Assembly (NCBI RefSeq): GCF_038397745.1
Contig: NZ_CP151636.1
Span: 248,001-312,000 of the forward strand
Source: Microbacterium sp. LWH11-1.2
GTDB lineage: Bacteria > Actinomycetota > Actinomycetes > Actinomycetales > Microbacteriaceae
Direction of reading: 5' to 3'
DNA length: 64,000 nucleotides
Shown: one piece after another, positions 42,946 through 52,448 of the stretch
How the letters are laid out: every line of letters begins with the position of its first letter
Position numbering within the stretch: the first letter of the stretch is position 1
Made by a program: the position numbers and the translations under genes
The notes under the pieces: model-generated
Database searches by the model: none
Seen by the model: only the letters and a program-made list of their open reading frames with translations
Told to the model about the DNA's origin: nothing

Positions 42946-45939
42946 TCACACGACGGACAGCCGCACGCTCCACGCGGTGCGCTCTCGCGGAACGCGGTAC
43001 CGTTCGGGGAGAGCCGGGCCGACGGATGCCGAGCCGATCCCCTGCTGCCCATGGTCGAGGTTCAGCCACACCCGGTCGCCCGCGACGAGTTCGCTCGGGC
43101 GACGCGCAGCCTCGAGCTGCTCCGAGGTCCATCGTCGCGCCGTGAAGTCGAAGGGCTCGCCGTCGACGCGCAGCGTGGGCATGCCTTCTGCCGAGAGTTC
43201 CAGCCACCGCGTCTGCGTGTGGTTGCCGTTCTCCTGTGGGATCGGATACGGCGTCTGCAGGGCGTCGATCGTGCGCTCGAAGCGGCCGACGCGAGCGCCG
43301 TCGACCGAGTCGACATAGGTCTCCTCCGGCCCGCGGCCGAACCACGCGACCCGGTCGGCCGCGGCGGGCAGGGCGAAGCGCAGGCCGAGCCGCGGCGCCC
43401 AGATGTCCCGGTGCTTGAAGGGCGTGTCCGCCCAGGGGCCCACGAAGTCGACAGTGGTGTCCAGGCGCACGCCCTCACCGTCCGGCACCCACGTCATCGT
43501 CCAGGCGATGCCGTGCGGGTGCGTGCGCGGCGCGGTCCGCCCACGCACGACGAGGCGTTCGCCGTCGAGTGCGACGTCATCGACGCGGTGCAGCAGGCGA
43601 TGCAGGCCGGTGGCGTGCCACACGGCCGCCAGGTTGTTGTTGTCGCCCTGTCCTCGGTCGTTCTCGGTGGGCGCCCGGTACAGGTCGATCCAGGGGCCGT
43701 CGATCGGCAGGTCGCCGAGCCTGATCAGGCGGCCGGTGGCGGCATCGAACGACGCCTCCCCGACGCGGATGACGTCACCGTCGCGGGAGGCCACCGCCGC
43801 GATGCCCCGCCCGGGCCGCGCGGCCTCCTCGACCGGCTCCGCGACCTTCTGCCCCCAGGCGATCACATGGCCTTCCGGCGCCCACAGCGTCTCCGCCGCG
43901 AGCGCCGCCTCGACCGTCAGCACGGCATCCGTCGCACGAAGAGCGGATGCCGCGGCATCCGGGATCGCGGTCTCGACGCGCTCCCCTCGCGCGATCGGCG
44001 GCACATCGAGCACTCCGCTCGCGACGACGCGCCCGTCGGCCTCGACGGACCAGCGGAACCCGAGGTCGGAGGTGTCGGCCGCGTGCCGCTCGTTCGCGAT
44101 GCGCACCCGCTCGCCGACCTCGATGTCGATCACCTCGTGCGCCTTCGCGAGCTCGGCGAGGGCCGGCTTCGGGGTGCGGTCGCTCAGCACCAGCCCGTCG
44201 AGGCTGAAGCGGCCGCCGCGCGGCTCGTAGTCGATGTCCTCGCTCTGCAGGACGAACGCGTGTCCGTCGGCGTCGACCGCATTGATGCCGTGGTCGATCC
44301 ACTCCCACACGAAGCCGCCGCAGAGCCGGTCGTACGCGCGGAGCACCCGCCAGTAATCCTGCAGGCCGCCGGGTCCGTTGCCCATCGCGTGGGCGTACTC
44401 GACCAGCAGGAACGGCAGCCCGCGGCGGCGCTCCTCCTCGGCCTCGGTCACGCCGGCGGGAAGCGGCTCGTCAGGGTCGTCGAACACCATGCCGTGCATG
44501 CTGAGCTTGCCGCCGCGCGGCTCCTCGCGCCGTCCGATGCTCTCGAGCAGCTCCAGCGACGGGTACATCAGCGCGTAGAAGTCCGAGTCGCGATAGCTCG
44601 GGTCGCGCTCGTACAGCACGACCCGCGACGGATCGCGCTCGTACAGCCAGCGGCGCATCTCGGTGAAGCCGTCTCCCGACATGCTCTCGTTCGCGAGCGA
44701 CCAGACCACGATGCTCGGGTGGTTCTTGTCGCGCTCGACCGTGCGGCGGAGGCGATCCACGATCGCCTCGCGCCACTCCGGCAGCGCCGGTGGATTGTGC
44801 TCCCAGCCCTCGTAGATGAAGCCGTGGGTCTCCAGGTCGACCTCGAGGACCACCCACAGCCCGTACACGTCGCACAGGCGCAGGAACTCGGGGTGCGGCG
44901 GGTAGTGGCTCGTGCGGACGGAGTCGATGTTCGCGCGCTTCATCATCACGATGTCCTGGATCATCGTCTCGCGATCGAGCGTTCGCCCGGTGTCCGGGTG
45001 GTGCTCGTGGCGGTTCACTCCCCGGAACGTGAGCGCGCTCCCGTTCGCGCGCAGCACGCCGTCGACGATCTCGACGCGACGGAATCCGACAGCGAGCTCG
45101 ACCGTCTCTCCCGCCGCCCGCAGGGTGCCACGGTAGAGACGGGGGATGTCGGCGCTCCAGGGCTCCACGGAGACGGTCGCGGTCTCCCCCGCCGGCATCT
45201 CGATCCCCAGCTCGGGGATCACGACGACCGCATCGATCGAGGCGTCGACGCGCAGGGTGCCGAGGCCGGTGACGTGGTCGTAGTCGGCGTGCACGAAGTG
45301 GTCATCGATCGCGCCCGTCGGCCGCGAGATCAGCTCGACGTCGCGGAAGATGCCGGGCAGCCACCACATGTCCTGGTCCTCGAGGTAGGTGCCAGCCGAC
45401 CAGCGGTGCACCCGCACCGCGAGCACGTTCCGGCCGGCGCGCACGGGGGCGTCGAACTCGAACGGCAGCCGGCTGCCCGTCGACCAGCCCAGCTCCTCGC
45501 CGTTCAGCCAGACCTTCGCGCACGAGTCCACGCCCTGGAACCGCAGCACCGCAGGGCCGAAGTCGGCGGGGACGTCGAAGACCAGGCGGTAGTCGCCCGT
45601 CGGGTTCTCGGTCGACACGTACGGCGGATCGAGCGGGATCGGGTAGGCCGTGTTCGTGTAGAGCGGCCCCTCCTCCGTGCCGAGCATGCGGCGCGCGGGG
45701 CCGCCGACGAGCGGGGTGAAGGCCTCGAGGACCCAGTGCGAGGGGACGCGCATCTCGTCCCAGTCGGTGTCGTCGAAGTCCGTCGCGACGAAGCCGTGAC
45801 CCGTCCCGGCGGCGGTCGGGGACAGCCGGAAGCGCCAGGTGCCGTTGAGGCTGAGGACCGCGGCGTCGCTCACGGCATCCGCGCGCGGCGCACGCCGACC
45901 GGCACCGGGCAGAGTGCTCTCCCAGTAGCGACCGGTCAT
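42946..45939 (-). CDS. GH2 beta-galactosidase (LacZ type)
   Basis: A 997-residue LacZ-like enzyme: sugar-binding domain (about 30-205), immunoglobulin-like domain (about 208-290), TIM barrel (about 293-590) and a C-terminal beta-galactosidase small-chain domain (about 730-995). The catalytic residues are present: E418 in WSLANESMSG and E514 in LLVEYAHAMGN. It hydrolyses terminal beta-D-galactosides in the cytoplasm (no signal peptide). Its ATG overlaps the aldo/keto reductase stop by four bases, so the two are one unit. Length matches E. coli LacZ. Confidence 0.92.
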   Translation of the reverse strand: MTGRYWESTLPGAGRRAPRADAVSDAAVLSLNGTWRFRLSPTAAGTGHGFVATDFDDTDWDEMRVPSHWVLEAFTPLVGGPARRMLGTEEGPLYTNTAYPIPLDPPYVSTENPTGDYRLVFDVPADFGPAVLRFQGVDSCAKVWLNGEELGWSTGSRLPFEFDAPVRAGRNVLAVRVHRWSAGTYLEDQDMWWLPGIFRDVELISRPTGAIDDHFVHADYDHVTGLGTLRVDASIDAVVVIPELGIEMPAGETATVSVEPWSADIPRLYRGTLRAAGETVELAVGFRRVEIVDGVLRANGSALTFRGVNRHEHHPDTGRTLDRETMIQDIVMMKRANIDSVRTSHYPPHPEFLRLCDVYGLWVVLEVDLETHGFIYEGWEHNPPALPEWREAIVDRLRRTVERDKNHPSIVVWSLANESMSGDGFTEMRRWLYERDPSRVVLYERDPSYRDSDFYALMYPSLELLESIGRREEPRGGKLSMHGMVFDDPDEPLPAGVTEAEEERRRGLPFLLVEYAHAMGNGPGGLQDYWRVLRAYDRLCGGFVWEWIDHGINAVDADGHAFVLQSEDIDYEPRGGRFSLDGLVLSDRTPKPALAELAKAHEVIDIEVGERVRIANERHAADTSDLGFRWSVEADGRVVASGVLDVPPIARGERVETAIPDAAASALRATDAVLTVEAALAAETLWAPEGHVIAWGQKVAEPVEEAARPGRGIAAVASRDGDVIRVGEASFDAATGRLIRLGDLPIDGPWIDLYRAPTENDRGQGDNNNLAAVWHATGLHRLLHRVDDVALDGERLVVRGRTAPRTHPHGIAWTMTWVPDGEGVRLDTTVDFVGPWADTPFKHRDIWAPRLGLRFALPAAADRVAWFGRGPEETYVDSVDGARVGRFERTIDALQTPYPIPQENGNHTQTRWLELSAEGMPTLRVDGEPFDFTARRWTSEQLEAARRPSELVAGDRVWLNLDHGQQGIGSASVGPALPERYRVPRERTAWSVRLSVV

Positions 45940-46859
45940 TCGTCGGCTCCGTACCCGCTGTCGTCGATGGGCGACGGCGCGGGTCCGAGAGCGGCGAGCT
46001 CATCCCACACCGCGTCGGGGATGGACGTGGCCGCGAGCCGCAGGAGGGCGTCGAGTCGCTCGGGCGAGGAGACGCCGACAACCGTGCCGTCGATCATCTC
46101 CTCGCGCAGGGAGAGGGCGAGGGCGACGGCCGGCAGGGAGACCGCATGACGGGCGCACACGAGGTCCGCCTGCGCGGTCCAGTCGCGAAGAGCATCGGAT
46201 GCCGGCCGGTAGTGGTACCGCGCACCCTCTCTCGGCCCTCGTGCCAGCAGATCGCCGCCGAACGGCGCCGCGTTGAAGACGCGCCGGCCGCGCTCGTGCG
46301 CGTCGCGGAACATCGATGCGGCGCTGCGATCGACGAGCGTGTAGCGGTTGTGGCAGAGCACCGCGTCGAACAGCTCGCTGTCGAGATAGCGCTGCAGCAG
46401 GGGAACGGGGCCGGCGGCGATGCCGATCGCGGCCGCCACGCCCTCGTCGCGCAGTCGCACGAGCGCGGAGACCGCTCCGCCGGGCGCGAGAGCATCACGG
46501 ACCGTGACGACGTACGGATCGTGCAGGTGCAGCAGTGGCACCGCGTCGACGCCGAGTCGCCCTAGACTCTCCTCCACCGAGCGCAGCACGCGGTCGGCGT
46601 CGAAGCGACCGGTCTCCGGATCGCGATCGACCTTCGTGAGGATCCGGCGGGCTGCCGAGGTGCGCTCCTCGGGAGTCATGGCCGCGAGCGCCCGTCCGAG
46701 GATGCGCTCGGATGATCCGCCGGAGTAGTTGTTGGAGGTGTCGATGAGGTGTCCGCTGCGCAGCAGCACCAGGGCGGTCTCGACCGCGGCCTCCTCGTCG
46801 CCGGAGCCGAGCCCCGAGGTGCCGAGCACCAGAACAGTCGGCCGCTGCCGGGACGTCAT
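45936..46859 (-). CDS. Aldo/keto reductase, sugar-dehydrogenase-like
   Basis: A 307-residue TIM-barrel oxidoreductase. The catalytic tyrosine region is IDTSNNYSGGSSERILGRAL (Y45, preceded by D40) with Lys in RILTKVDRD (about 76) and His in LHLHDPYVV (about 113). The sequence is close in style to the L-fucose/D-arabinose 1-dehydrogenase branch, which oxidises aldoses to lactones. It is divergent from an SMP-30 lactonase, so an oxidation-then-lactone-opening pair is plausible, including for D-apiose, galactose or arabinose. The substrate is not proven. Confidence 0.78.
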   Translation of the reverse strand: MTSRQRPTVLVLGTSGLGSGDEEAAVETALVLLRSGHLIDTSNNYSGGSSERILGRALAAMTPEERTSAARRILTKVDRDPETGRFDADRVLRSVEESLGRLGVDAVPLLHLHDPYVVTVRDALAPGGAVSALVRLRDEGVAAAIGIAAGPVPLLQRYLDSELFDAVLCHNRYTLVDRSAASMFRDAHERGRRVFNAAPFGGDLLARGPREGARYHYRPASDALRDWTAQADLVCARHAVSLPAVALALSLREEMIDGTVVGVSSPERLDALLRLAATSIPDAVWDELAALGPAPSPIDDSGYGADE

Positions 46860-46896
46860 CGTGGGATCTCCTCGCCGCGAGTGCTACGGTCGGTTC

Positions 46897-46908
46897 TGAA
46901 CCGTTTCA
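46897..46908. promoter_or_regulatory. LacI-type operator between AKR and SMP-30 genes
   Basis: TGAACCGTTTCA lies in the 77-base divergent region and matches the TGAAACG-centred sites elsewhere with one asymmetric change. It could repress both directions. Confidence 0.55.
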
Positions 46909-46936
46909 GCGCAAGTTTATTCATAGGAGAATTCAC

Positions 46937-47821
46937 ATGTCAACGGCATCCGCACCGAGTCTGATCGCGTCAGGAGCCGAACTCGAGCGCCTCGCCGACG
47001 GCGCCGAGTGGAGCGAAGGCCCGATCTGGCTGCCCGCGATCCGACGACTGCGCTGGAGCGACATCCCGAACGATCGCATCCTCGAGTGGGATGCGGCCAC
47101 CGGCGAGGTCTCGACCTTCCGCCAGCCCGCCGAGTACACGAACGGGCGCGCACTGGACCACGAGGGCCGGGTCGTGCAGTGCAGCCACGGCCGACGCGCG
47201 ATCGAGCGCGAGGGAGCGGCAGGACCCGAGGTGATCGTCGACCGCTGGAGCGGCGGCCGGTTCAACTCCCCGAACGATCTCGCCGTGGCAGCCGACGGGG
47301 CGATCTGGTTCACGGATCCGCCGTACGGCATCCACCCCAGCGGTCGCGAAGGACACCCGGGCACCTCCGAGTACGACGCCTGCTTCGTGTTCCGCTGGGA
47401 TCCCATCACCGGCGAGGCGGAACCGGTCGTCTCGACCATGGTGCATCCCAACGGCATCGCGTTCTCCCCCGACGGCTCCCGGCTCTACGTCGCCGACACG
47501 GGGTTCTACGCCGACCACCCGGAGGCCCAGCAGGTCCTCGTGTTCGAGGTCGACGGGGCGACGGTCGTCGGCGACGGACGGGAGTTCGCGAAGCCGCCGA
47601 TCGGTGCCTCCGACGGGTTCGCGGTCGACCGCGAGGGCCGGCTCTGGAGCTCGGCCGGCGACGGGATCTACGTCTACGCACCGGACGGCGAGCTGCTCCA
47701 CCACGTCGCCGTACCCGAGACCGTCTCGAACTGCACGTTCGGCGGCGACGACGGCCAGGACCTCTTCATCACGGCCTCGACGAGCCTCTACCGGATCCGC
47801 ACCACGACGACCGCGGTCTGA
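46937..47821 (+). CDS. SMP-30/gluconolactonase-family lactonase
   Basis: A 294-residue six-bladed beta-propeller protein. Metal-site motifs of the family are visible: AEWSEGPIWLP (Glu about 24), FNSPNDLAVAADGAIWFTDP (Asn about 111), MVHPNGIAFSPDG (Asn about 172) and GASDGFAVDREG (Asp about 223). It opens sugar lactones to aldonic acids. Given the apionate genes in the window it is a candidate apionolactonase, although characterised ones may come from other families. It is followed four bases later by a DUF4862-like gene. Confidence 0.82.
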   Translation: MSTASAPSLIASGAELERLADGAEWSEGPIWLPAIRRLRWSDIPNDRILEWDAATGEVSTFRQPAEYTNGRALDHEGRVVQCSHGRRAIEREGAAGPEVIVDRWSGGRFNSPNDLAVAADGAIWFTDPPYGIHPSGREGHPGTSEYDACFVFRWDPITGEAEPVVSTMVHPNGIAFSPDGSRLYVADTGFYADHPEAQQVLVFEVDGATVVGDGREFAKPPIGASDGFAVDREGRLWSSAGDGIYVYAPDGELLHHVAVPETVSNCTFGGDDGQDLFITASTSLYRIRTTTTAV

Positions 47822-47824
47822 GCG

Positions 47825-48784
47825 ATGTTCACCTACGCCGCCTACAACGCCGCTCCGGCCGAGCTCGCCGCTTCCGCGCAGGAGGAAGGCGAGTGGTACC
47901 GCCTCCTCCGCGCGGAACCGCTCATCGGCGGGCTCGAACTCGGATTCCTGCACGGCCTGCATCCGCGCGGCGTCGAGCGACTCCGCTCCCTGCTCGATCC
48001 CGGATGGCGGAACATCGTCACCGCGATGCCGCACACGCTCGCGATCGTCGCCGAGGACCGCTCCTATGGACTCGCCTCCGCCGACGCGGGCGGTCGCCGT
48101 CGCGCCGTCGACGACGTGGCACGGCTGCACGACGAGGTCTTCGCGCTGCGTGCGGCGCTCGGTCCGCTCGCCGTGACCGCGGTCGAGCTGCAGTCCGCTC
48201 CCCTGGCCGCGACCGGAGCAGCGGGCGGCACGCACCTCGCCGCGTCGCTCACCGAGATCGCCGGCTGGGACTGGGCCGACGTGCGGCTTCTGGTCGAGCA
48301 CTCGGATGCGTCGACGTCGACCCACCCTCCGGCCAAGGGGTGGCTGTCGCTGGACGACGAGATCGACGCCGTGCGCACGGCCACCGAGCGCAGCGGCGCC
48401 GCCATCGGCCAGGCCGTCAACTGGGGCCGCTCGGTCATCGAGACGCGCATGCCGCGCGGTGCCGTCGAGCACCTCGAGCGGCTGCGTGCGGCGGGGACGC
48501 TCTGGGGCTTCACCGTGTCCGGCGTGTCGGACCAGGCCACTTCGCGCAGCCTTCCGTGGGAGGACGTTCATCTGGCCGTCGCCGACGTCGACCCGGAGTC
48601 GCTCCTCACCGCGGCGGCTCTCGCCGATGCCGTGGCCGTCGCGAAGCCGGCGAGCCTCCGACAGGTGGGGGTGAAGGTCGGGGCGCCGGCGGCACCGACG
48701 AACCTCGCCGAGAGACTGGCACCCGGCCTCGGCACGCTGCGGACTCTGGCCGGAGCCTGGTCGCACGTCGCCCCGAGCCCATGA
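47825..48784 (+). CDS. DUF4862-like protein
   Basis: A 319-residue protein of a family often found beside actinobacterial sugar genes. Visible signatures are LIGGLELGFLHGLHPRG (about 33-49), VTAMPHTLAIVAED, the LHDEVFALRAALGPLAVTAVELQSAP region and DVRLLVEHSD. The alternation of strands and helices suggests a TIM barrel like sugar-phosphate isomerases. No biochemical function is known to me. It is co-transcribed with the lactonase. Confidence 0.6.
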   Translation: MFTYAAYNAAPAELAASAQEEGEWYRLLRAEPLIGGLELGFLHGLHPRGVERLRSLLDPGWRNIVTAMPHTLAIVAEDRSYGLASADAGGRRRAVDDVARLHDEVFALRAALGPLAVTAVELQSAPLAATGAAGGTHLAASLTEIAGWDWADVRLLVEHSDASTSTHPPAKGWLSLDDEIDAVRTATERSGAAIGQAVNWGRSVIETRMPRGAVEHLERLRAAGTLWGFTVSGVSDQATSRSLPWEDVHLAVADVDPESLLTAAALADAVAVAKPASLRQVGVKVGAPAAPTNLAERLAPGLGTLRTLAGAWSHVAPSP

Positions 48785-48805
48785 CGGGCCTCGATAGGCG
48801 AAGGC

Positions 48806-48822
48806 GCGGCTCCGGGAGCCGC
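48806..48822. terminator. Bidirectional stem-loop between convergent genes
   Basis: GCGGCTC (48806-48812) and GAGCCGC (48816-48822) form a 7-bp hairpin with a 3-base loop, ending one base before the epimerase stop codon. Confidence 0.5.
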
Positions 48823-49686
48823 CTAGGGGGCCGAGTGCTGTGCCGCCGCGTACTCCTCGCGCCACAGGTGGGCGGGCTCGAATCCGAGCCGGTCGCGCGC
48901 CTTGTCGATCGACATCAGGGTCTCGAACTCGCCGAGCCCTTCCCGCAGCGGGACCCCCGGGTAGTTGCGCGCCGCGTACTCGGCGGTCGGCATCGACGCC
49001 CCGGAGTCGGACGCCGCGACGTTGTAGACCTCGAAGCCGGGGGACGCGTGCTCGAGCGCGAGGGCGACGGCGGTGGCCGCATCGCGCGCGTCGACGTAGG
49101 TGCCGAGCAGGTCGCGGCGGTAGTCGGCGGCACCGGCCCGCTCGAACGTCGCGTACTCCCCTTCCGCGACGACGTTGGTGAACCGCAGCGCGGTGATGCT
49201 CGTCCCCTCGACCCAGTGCACGAGCTGTGCGGCGATCGCCTCCTCGGCGACCTTGCCCAGCGCGTACGTGTTGTTCGCCTCGACGTACCCCTCGTCCACC
49301 GGAAGCGACGTCAGATTCGCGAAGTCGGGGAAGCCCATCGCCGTGATGCTCGATGCCTGCACGATGGTGCGGATGCCGGCGCGGAGGGCGCCGTGGAGCA
49401 CATGGAACGTGGCGTTCATGTTGTTCGTGAACGTGGCGGCATCAGGGACGAGTCCGTTCACGGGCAGCGCGGCGAGATGCACGAGGGCGTCGAAGCCGTC
49501 GTGGCGGGCCGTGACGCCGAGCAGCGCGTCGAGCACCTGCCCGTAGTCCTGCAGATCCACCCGGACGAAGCCGAACCCCGGCTCGCCGACGATGTCGAAT
49601 CCCACGACCTCGTGGCCGTCGGCGCGCAGCCGCTCCACGGTGGCACGCCCGAGCTTTCCCGAACTGCCGGTGACGACGACGCGCAT
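48823..49686 (-). CDS. NAD-dependent epimerase/dehydratase family protein
   Basis: A 287-residue extended short-chain dehydrogenase. The Rossmann motif VVVTGSSGKLGRA is at the start, the catalytic Tyr-Lys pair is in NNTYALGKVAEE (YxxxK, about 142-146), and a serine precedes it in VQASSITAMG. Uronate dehydrogenases and sugar-nucleotide epimerases belong here. The ATG at 49686 is chosen because earlier residues do not resemble the family. It is divergent from a GH78 rhamnosidase, with a LacI-type site between them. Confidence 0.78.
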   Translation of the reverse strand: MRVVVTGSSGKLGRATVERLRADGHEVVGFDIVGEPGFGFVRVDLQDYGQVLDALLGVTARHDGFDALVHLAALPVNGLVPDAATFTNNMNATFHVLHGALRAGIRTIVQASSITAMGFPDFANLTSLPVDEGYVEANNTYALGKVAEEAIAAQLVHWVEGTSITALRFTNVVAEGEYATFERAGAADYRRDLLGTYVDARDAATAVALALEHASPGFEVYNVAASDSGASMPTAEYAARNYPGVPLREGLGEFETLMSIDKARDRLGFEPAHLWREEYAAAQHSAP

Positions 49687-49723
49687 GGGGATCCTTTCGT
49701 TCCCCCTATCCTCCCGCCTACAC

Positions 49724-49737
49724 TTGAAACGTGTCAA
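49724..49737. promoter_or_regulatory. LacI-type operator before GH78 rhamnosidase 1
   Basis: TTGAAACGTGTCAA is a near-perfect palindrome (six of seven pairs) in the divergent region between the epimerase and the rhamnosidase. It belongs to the TGAAACG-type set seen at 36, 46.9, 56 and 60 kb. Confidence 0.55.
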
Positions 49738-49778
49738 TTCATCCGCGATGATCGAGACACACCCCGATCTGGAGACTC

Positions 49779-52415
49779 ATGAGCATCGTCGTCGCTGCGC
49801 CCACGTTCGAGCACCACCGCCACGCCCTCGGCATCGGCGAATCCGCTCCCCGCATCTCCTGGAAGACGCAGGCGCCGGCGGGATGGAGGCAGGCGTCATA
49901 CGAACTCGAGGTGACACGCGGCGACGAGGTGTCCACCACCTCCGCCACCGACGACGACTCGGTCCTGCGCGCGTGGCCGTCGCATCCGCTCGCCTCGCGG
50001 GAACGCGCGGTCGTGCGCGTCCGTGTCTCGGGCGACGACGGCTCGATCTCGGACTGGAGCGAACCCGCCGCGGTCGAGACGGGGCTGCTCGAGCCCGGGG
50101 ACTGGTCGGCGATGGCCGTCGGCGCGAACTGGAACGAGAACCCGCTCAGCGACGAGCGCCGTCCATCCGTGCTGCGGCGGGACTTCGCCGCGCGAGGAGG
50201 GCTCGTGTCGGCCCGCCTCTACGTCACCGCGCACGGCGTCTACGAGGTCGAGATCAACGGCAACCGTGTCGGCGACGATGCGATGTCCCCCGGCTGGACG
50301 CCGTACCGGCAGAAGCTCCGCTACTACACCTACGACGTGACCGACGCGATCGACGAGGGGCCCAACGCCATCGGGGCCTGGCTCGGCGACGGCTGGTACC
50401 GCGGACGCATGGGCTGGCGCGGAGGCTTCCGCAACGTCTTCGGCACCGACCTCTCGCTGCTGGCGCAGCTGGAGCTGCGCTACAGCGACGGCTCGACCGA
50501 GACGATCGTGACGGACGGCGACTGGCGTGCGGCGCCGAGCCCGATCCTGCACACCGGGAACTACGACGGCGAGACCTACGACGCGCGCGTCGCCGCCGAG
50601 ATCGCGGGCTGGTCGCGTCCGGGCTTCGACGCCGCCGGCTGGTCCCGGGTCGTCGCGGCCCATCGCGACCCCGCGACCCTCACCGCCCCGGAGGGCCCGC
50701 CCGTCCGCTGCACGCAGGAGGTGGCCCCGATCGAGCTGCTCACGACACCCAGCGGCCGGCGCGTGCTCGACTTCGGTCAGAACCTCGTCGGGCGTCCGCG
50801 CTTCCGCGTCACCGGGCAGGCGGGCGACGTCGTGCGCTTCCGCACCGCCGAGGTGCTGCAGCAGGGCGAGATCTACACGCGCCCGCTCCGCGACGCGAAG
50901 TCGACGGACGAGTACGTCCTCGCCGGAGACGGCGTCGAGGAGTGGGAGCCGCGATTCACATTCCACGGCTTCCGGTACGCCGAGATCGAGTGGCCCGGAG
51001 ACGCGGACGCTCTCGATGCCGCGGTCGCGGCAGGAGACATCGTCGCCCGGGTCTACCACACCGACATGGAGCGCACGGGGTGGTTCGAGTCGTCGAACGC
51101 CCGGGTCGACCGACTGCACGAGAACGTCGTCTGGAGCATGCGGGGCAACTTCCTCGACATCCCCACGGACTGCCCGCAGCGCGACGAGCGGATCGGCTGG
51201 ACCGGCGACCTGCAGGTGTTCGCTCCGACCGCATCCTTCCTGTACGACGTCTCGGGGATGCTCTCGAGCTGGCTGAAGGATGTCGCGATCGAGCAGCTGC
51301 CCGACGGCACGGTTCCCTGGTACGTCCCGGTGATCCCCGCCGACAAGCAGTGGACGCCGATCCGCCCCGGCGCGGCGTGGGGCGACGTCGCGACCTTCAC
51401 GCCGTGGACCCTCTACGAGCGATTCGGGGACACCCGCATCCTCCGCGACCAGTACGAGAGTGCGAAGAAGTGGGTCGATCTGCTCGAACGGCTCGCCGGC
51501 GAGGATCGGCTCTGGGACGAGGGCTTCCAGCTGGGCGACTGGCTCGACCCCGCGGCCCCGCCCGAGGACCCGGCGGATGCGACGACCGACCGCTACCTGG
51601 TCGCGACGGCGTACTTCGCCCGCTCCGCCGACCGCGTCGCCCGCATGGCCGAGGTGCTGGGTCACGACGACGACCGGGCGCGATACGCGGAGCTCGCAGC
51701 CGAGGTGCGCGCGGCGTTCACGGCGACCTACGTACGCGAGGACGGCCGGATGACCAGCGATGCGCAGACCGCCTACTCGCTCGCGATCGCCTTCGAGCTG
51801 GTGTCGGATGAGCATCTCGCGACGGCGGGGGCCCGTCTGGCCGAGCTCGTGGAGGAGGCGGGGCACCGCATCGCCACCGGCTTCGTCGGCACACCCCTCG
51901 TCTCCGACGCCCTCACCGTCACCGGCCACGCGGATGCCGCATACGACCTGCTCCTGGAGACCGAGGCGCCGTCGTGGCTCTACGCGGTCCTGCAGGGCGG
52001 GACGACGATCTGGGAGCGCTGGGACAGCCTCCGCCCCGACGGCACCGTGAACCCCGGCACGATGACGTCGTTCAACCACTACGCCCTGGGTGCGGTGGCC
52101 GACTGGCTGCACCGGACCGTCGCCGGGCTCGCGCCCGCAGCCCCGGGCTACCGGTCGATCCGCTTCGCCCCGAAGCCGGGCGGCGGGTTCACGCACGCGC
52201 GCGCCGCACACGAGACGCCCTACGGACGGGCCGAGATCGCCTGGCGCGTCGACGGCGGATCACTGCGGGTCGATGTCACCGTGCCGACGGGCACGACTGC
52301 GACCGTGGAGCTCCCCGGCGGCGAGCGCCACGAGGTGGGCAGCGGCAGCCACAGCATCGAAAGTGCCTGGAGCGCTCGCACCCTGTCGGCATCCGGCGAC
52401 GAATCGCGGAGCTGA
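49779..52415 (+). CDS. GH78 alpha-L-rhamnosidase 1
   Basis: An 878-residue family 78 enzyme with N-terminal beta-sandwich domains (about 1-440), an (alpha/alpha)6 catalytic barrel (about 445-800) and a C-terminal beta domain. The signature TDCPQRDERIGWTGD spans 463-477; E470 is the expected general acid. It releases L-rhamnose from glycosides or pectin fragments. No signal peptide, so it works on imported substrate. The downstream L-rhamnose genes match this role. Confidence 0.9.
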   Translation: MSIVVAAPTFEHHRHALGIGESAPRISWKTQAPAGWRQASYELEVTRGDEVSTTSATDDDSVLRAWPSHPLASRERAVVRVRVSGDDGSISDWSEPAAVETGLLEPGDWSAMAVGANWNENPLSDERRPSVLRRDFAARGGLVSARLYVTAHGVYEVEINGNRVGDDAMSPGWTPYRQKLRYYTYDVTDAIDEGPNAIGAWLGDGWYRGRMGWRGGFRNVFGTDLSLLAQLELRYSDGSTETIVTDGDWRAAPSPILHTGNYDGETYDARVAAEIAGWSRPGFDAAGWSRVVAAHRDPATLTAPEGPPVRCTQEVAPIELLTTPSGRRVLDFGQNLVGRPRFRVTGQAGDVVRFRTAEVLQQGEIYTRPLRDAKSTDEYVLAGDGVEEWEPRFTFHGFRYAEIEWPGDADALDAAVAAGDIVARVYHTDMERTGWFESSNARVDRLHENVVWSMRGNFLDIPTDCPQRDERIGWTGDLQVFAPTASFLYDVSGMLSSWLKDVAIEQLPDGTVPWYVPVIPADKQWTPIRPGAAWGDVATFTPWTLYERFGDTRILRDQYESAKKWVDLLERLAGEDRLWDEGFQLGDWLDPAAPPEDPADATTDRYLVATAYFARSADRVARMAEVLGHDDDRARYAELAAEVRAAFTATYVREDGRMTSDAQTAYSLAIAFELVSDEHLATAGARLAELVEEAGHRIATGFVGTPLVSDALTVTGHADAAYDLLLETEAPSWLYAVLQGGTTIWERWDSLRPDGTVNPGTMTSFNHYALGAVADWLHRTVAGLAPAAPGYRSIRFAPKPGGGFTHARAAHETPYGRAEIAWRVDGGSLRVDVTVPTGTTATVELPGGERHEVGSGSHSIESAWSARTLSASGDESRS

Positions 52416-52433
52416 CGACGGCGAGACCGTCGT
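52415..52433. terminator. Stem-loop after GH78 rhamnosidase 1
   Basis: ACGACGG (52415-52421) pairs with CCGTCGT (52427-52433) around a 5-base loop, overlapping the last base of the stop codon, between convergent genes. Confidence 0.45.
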
Positions 52434-52448
52434 TCATCGGACGGCGGG

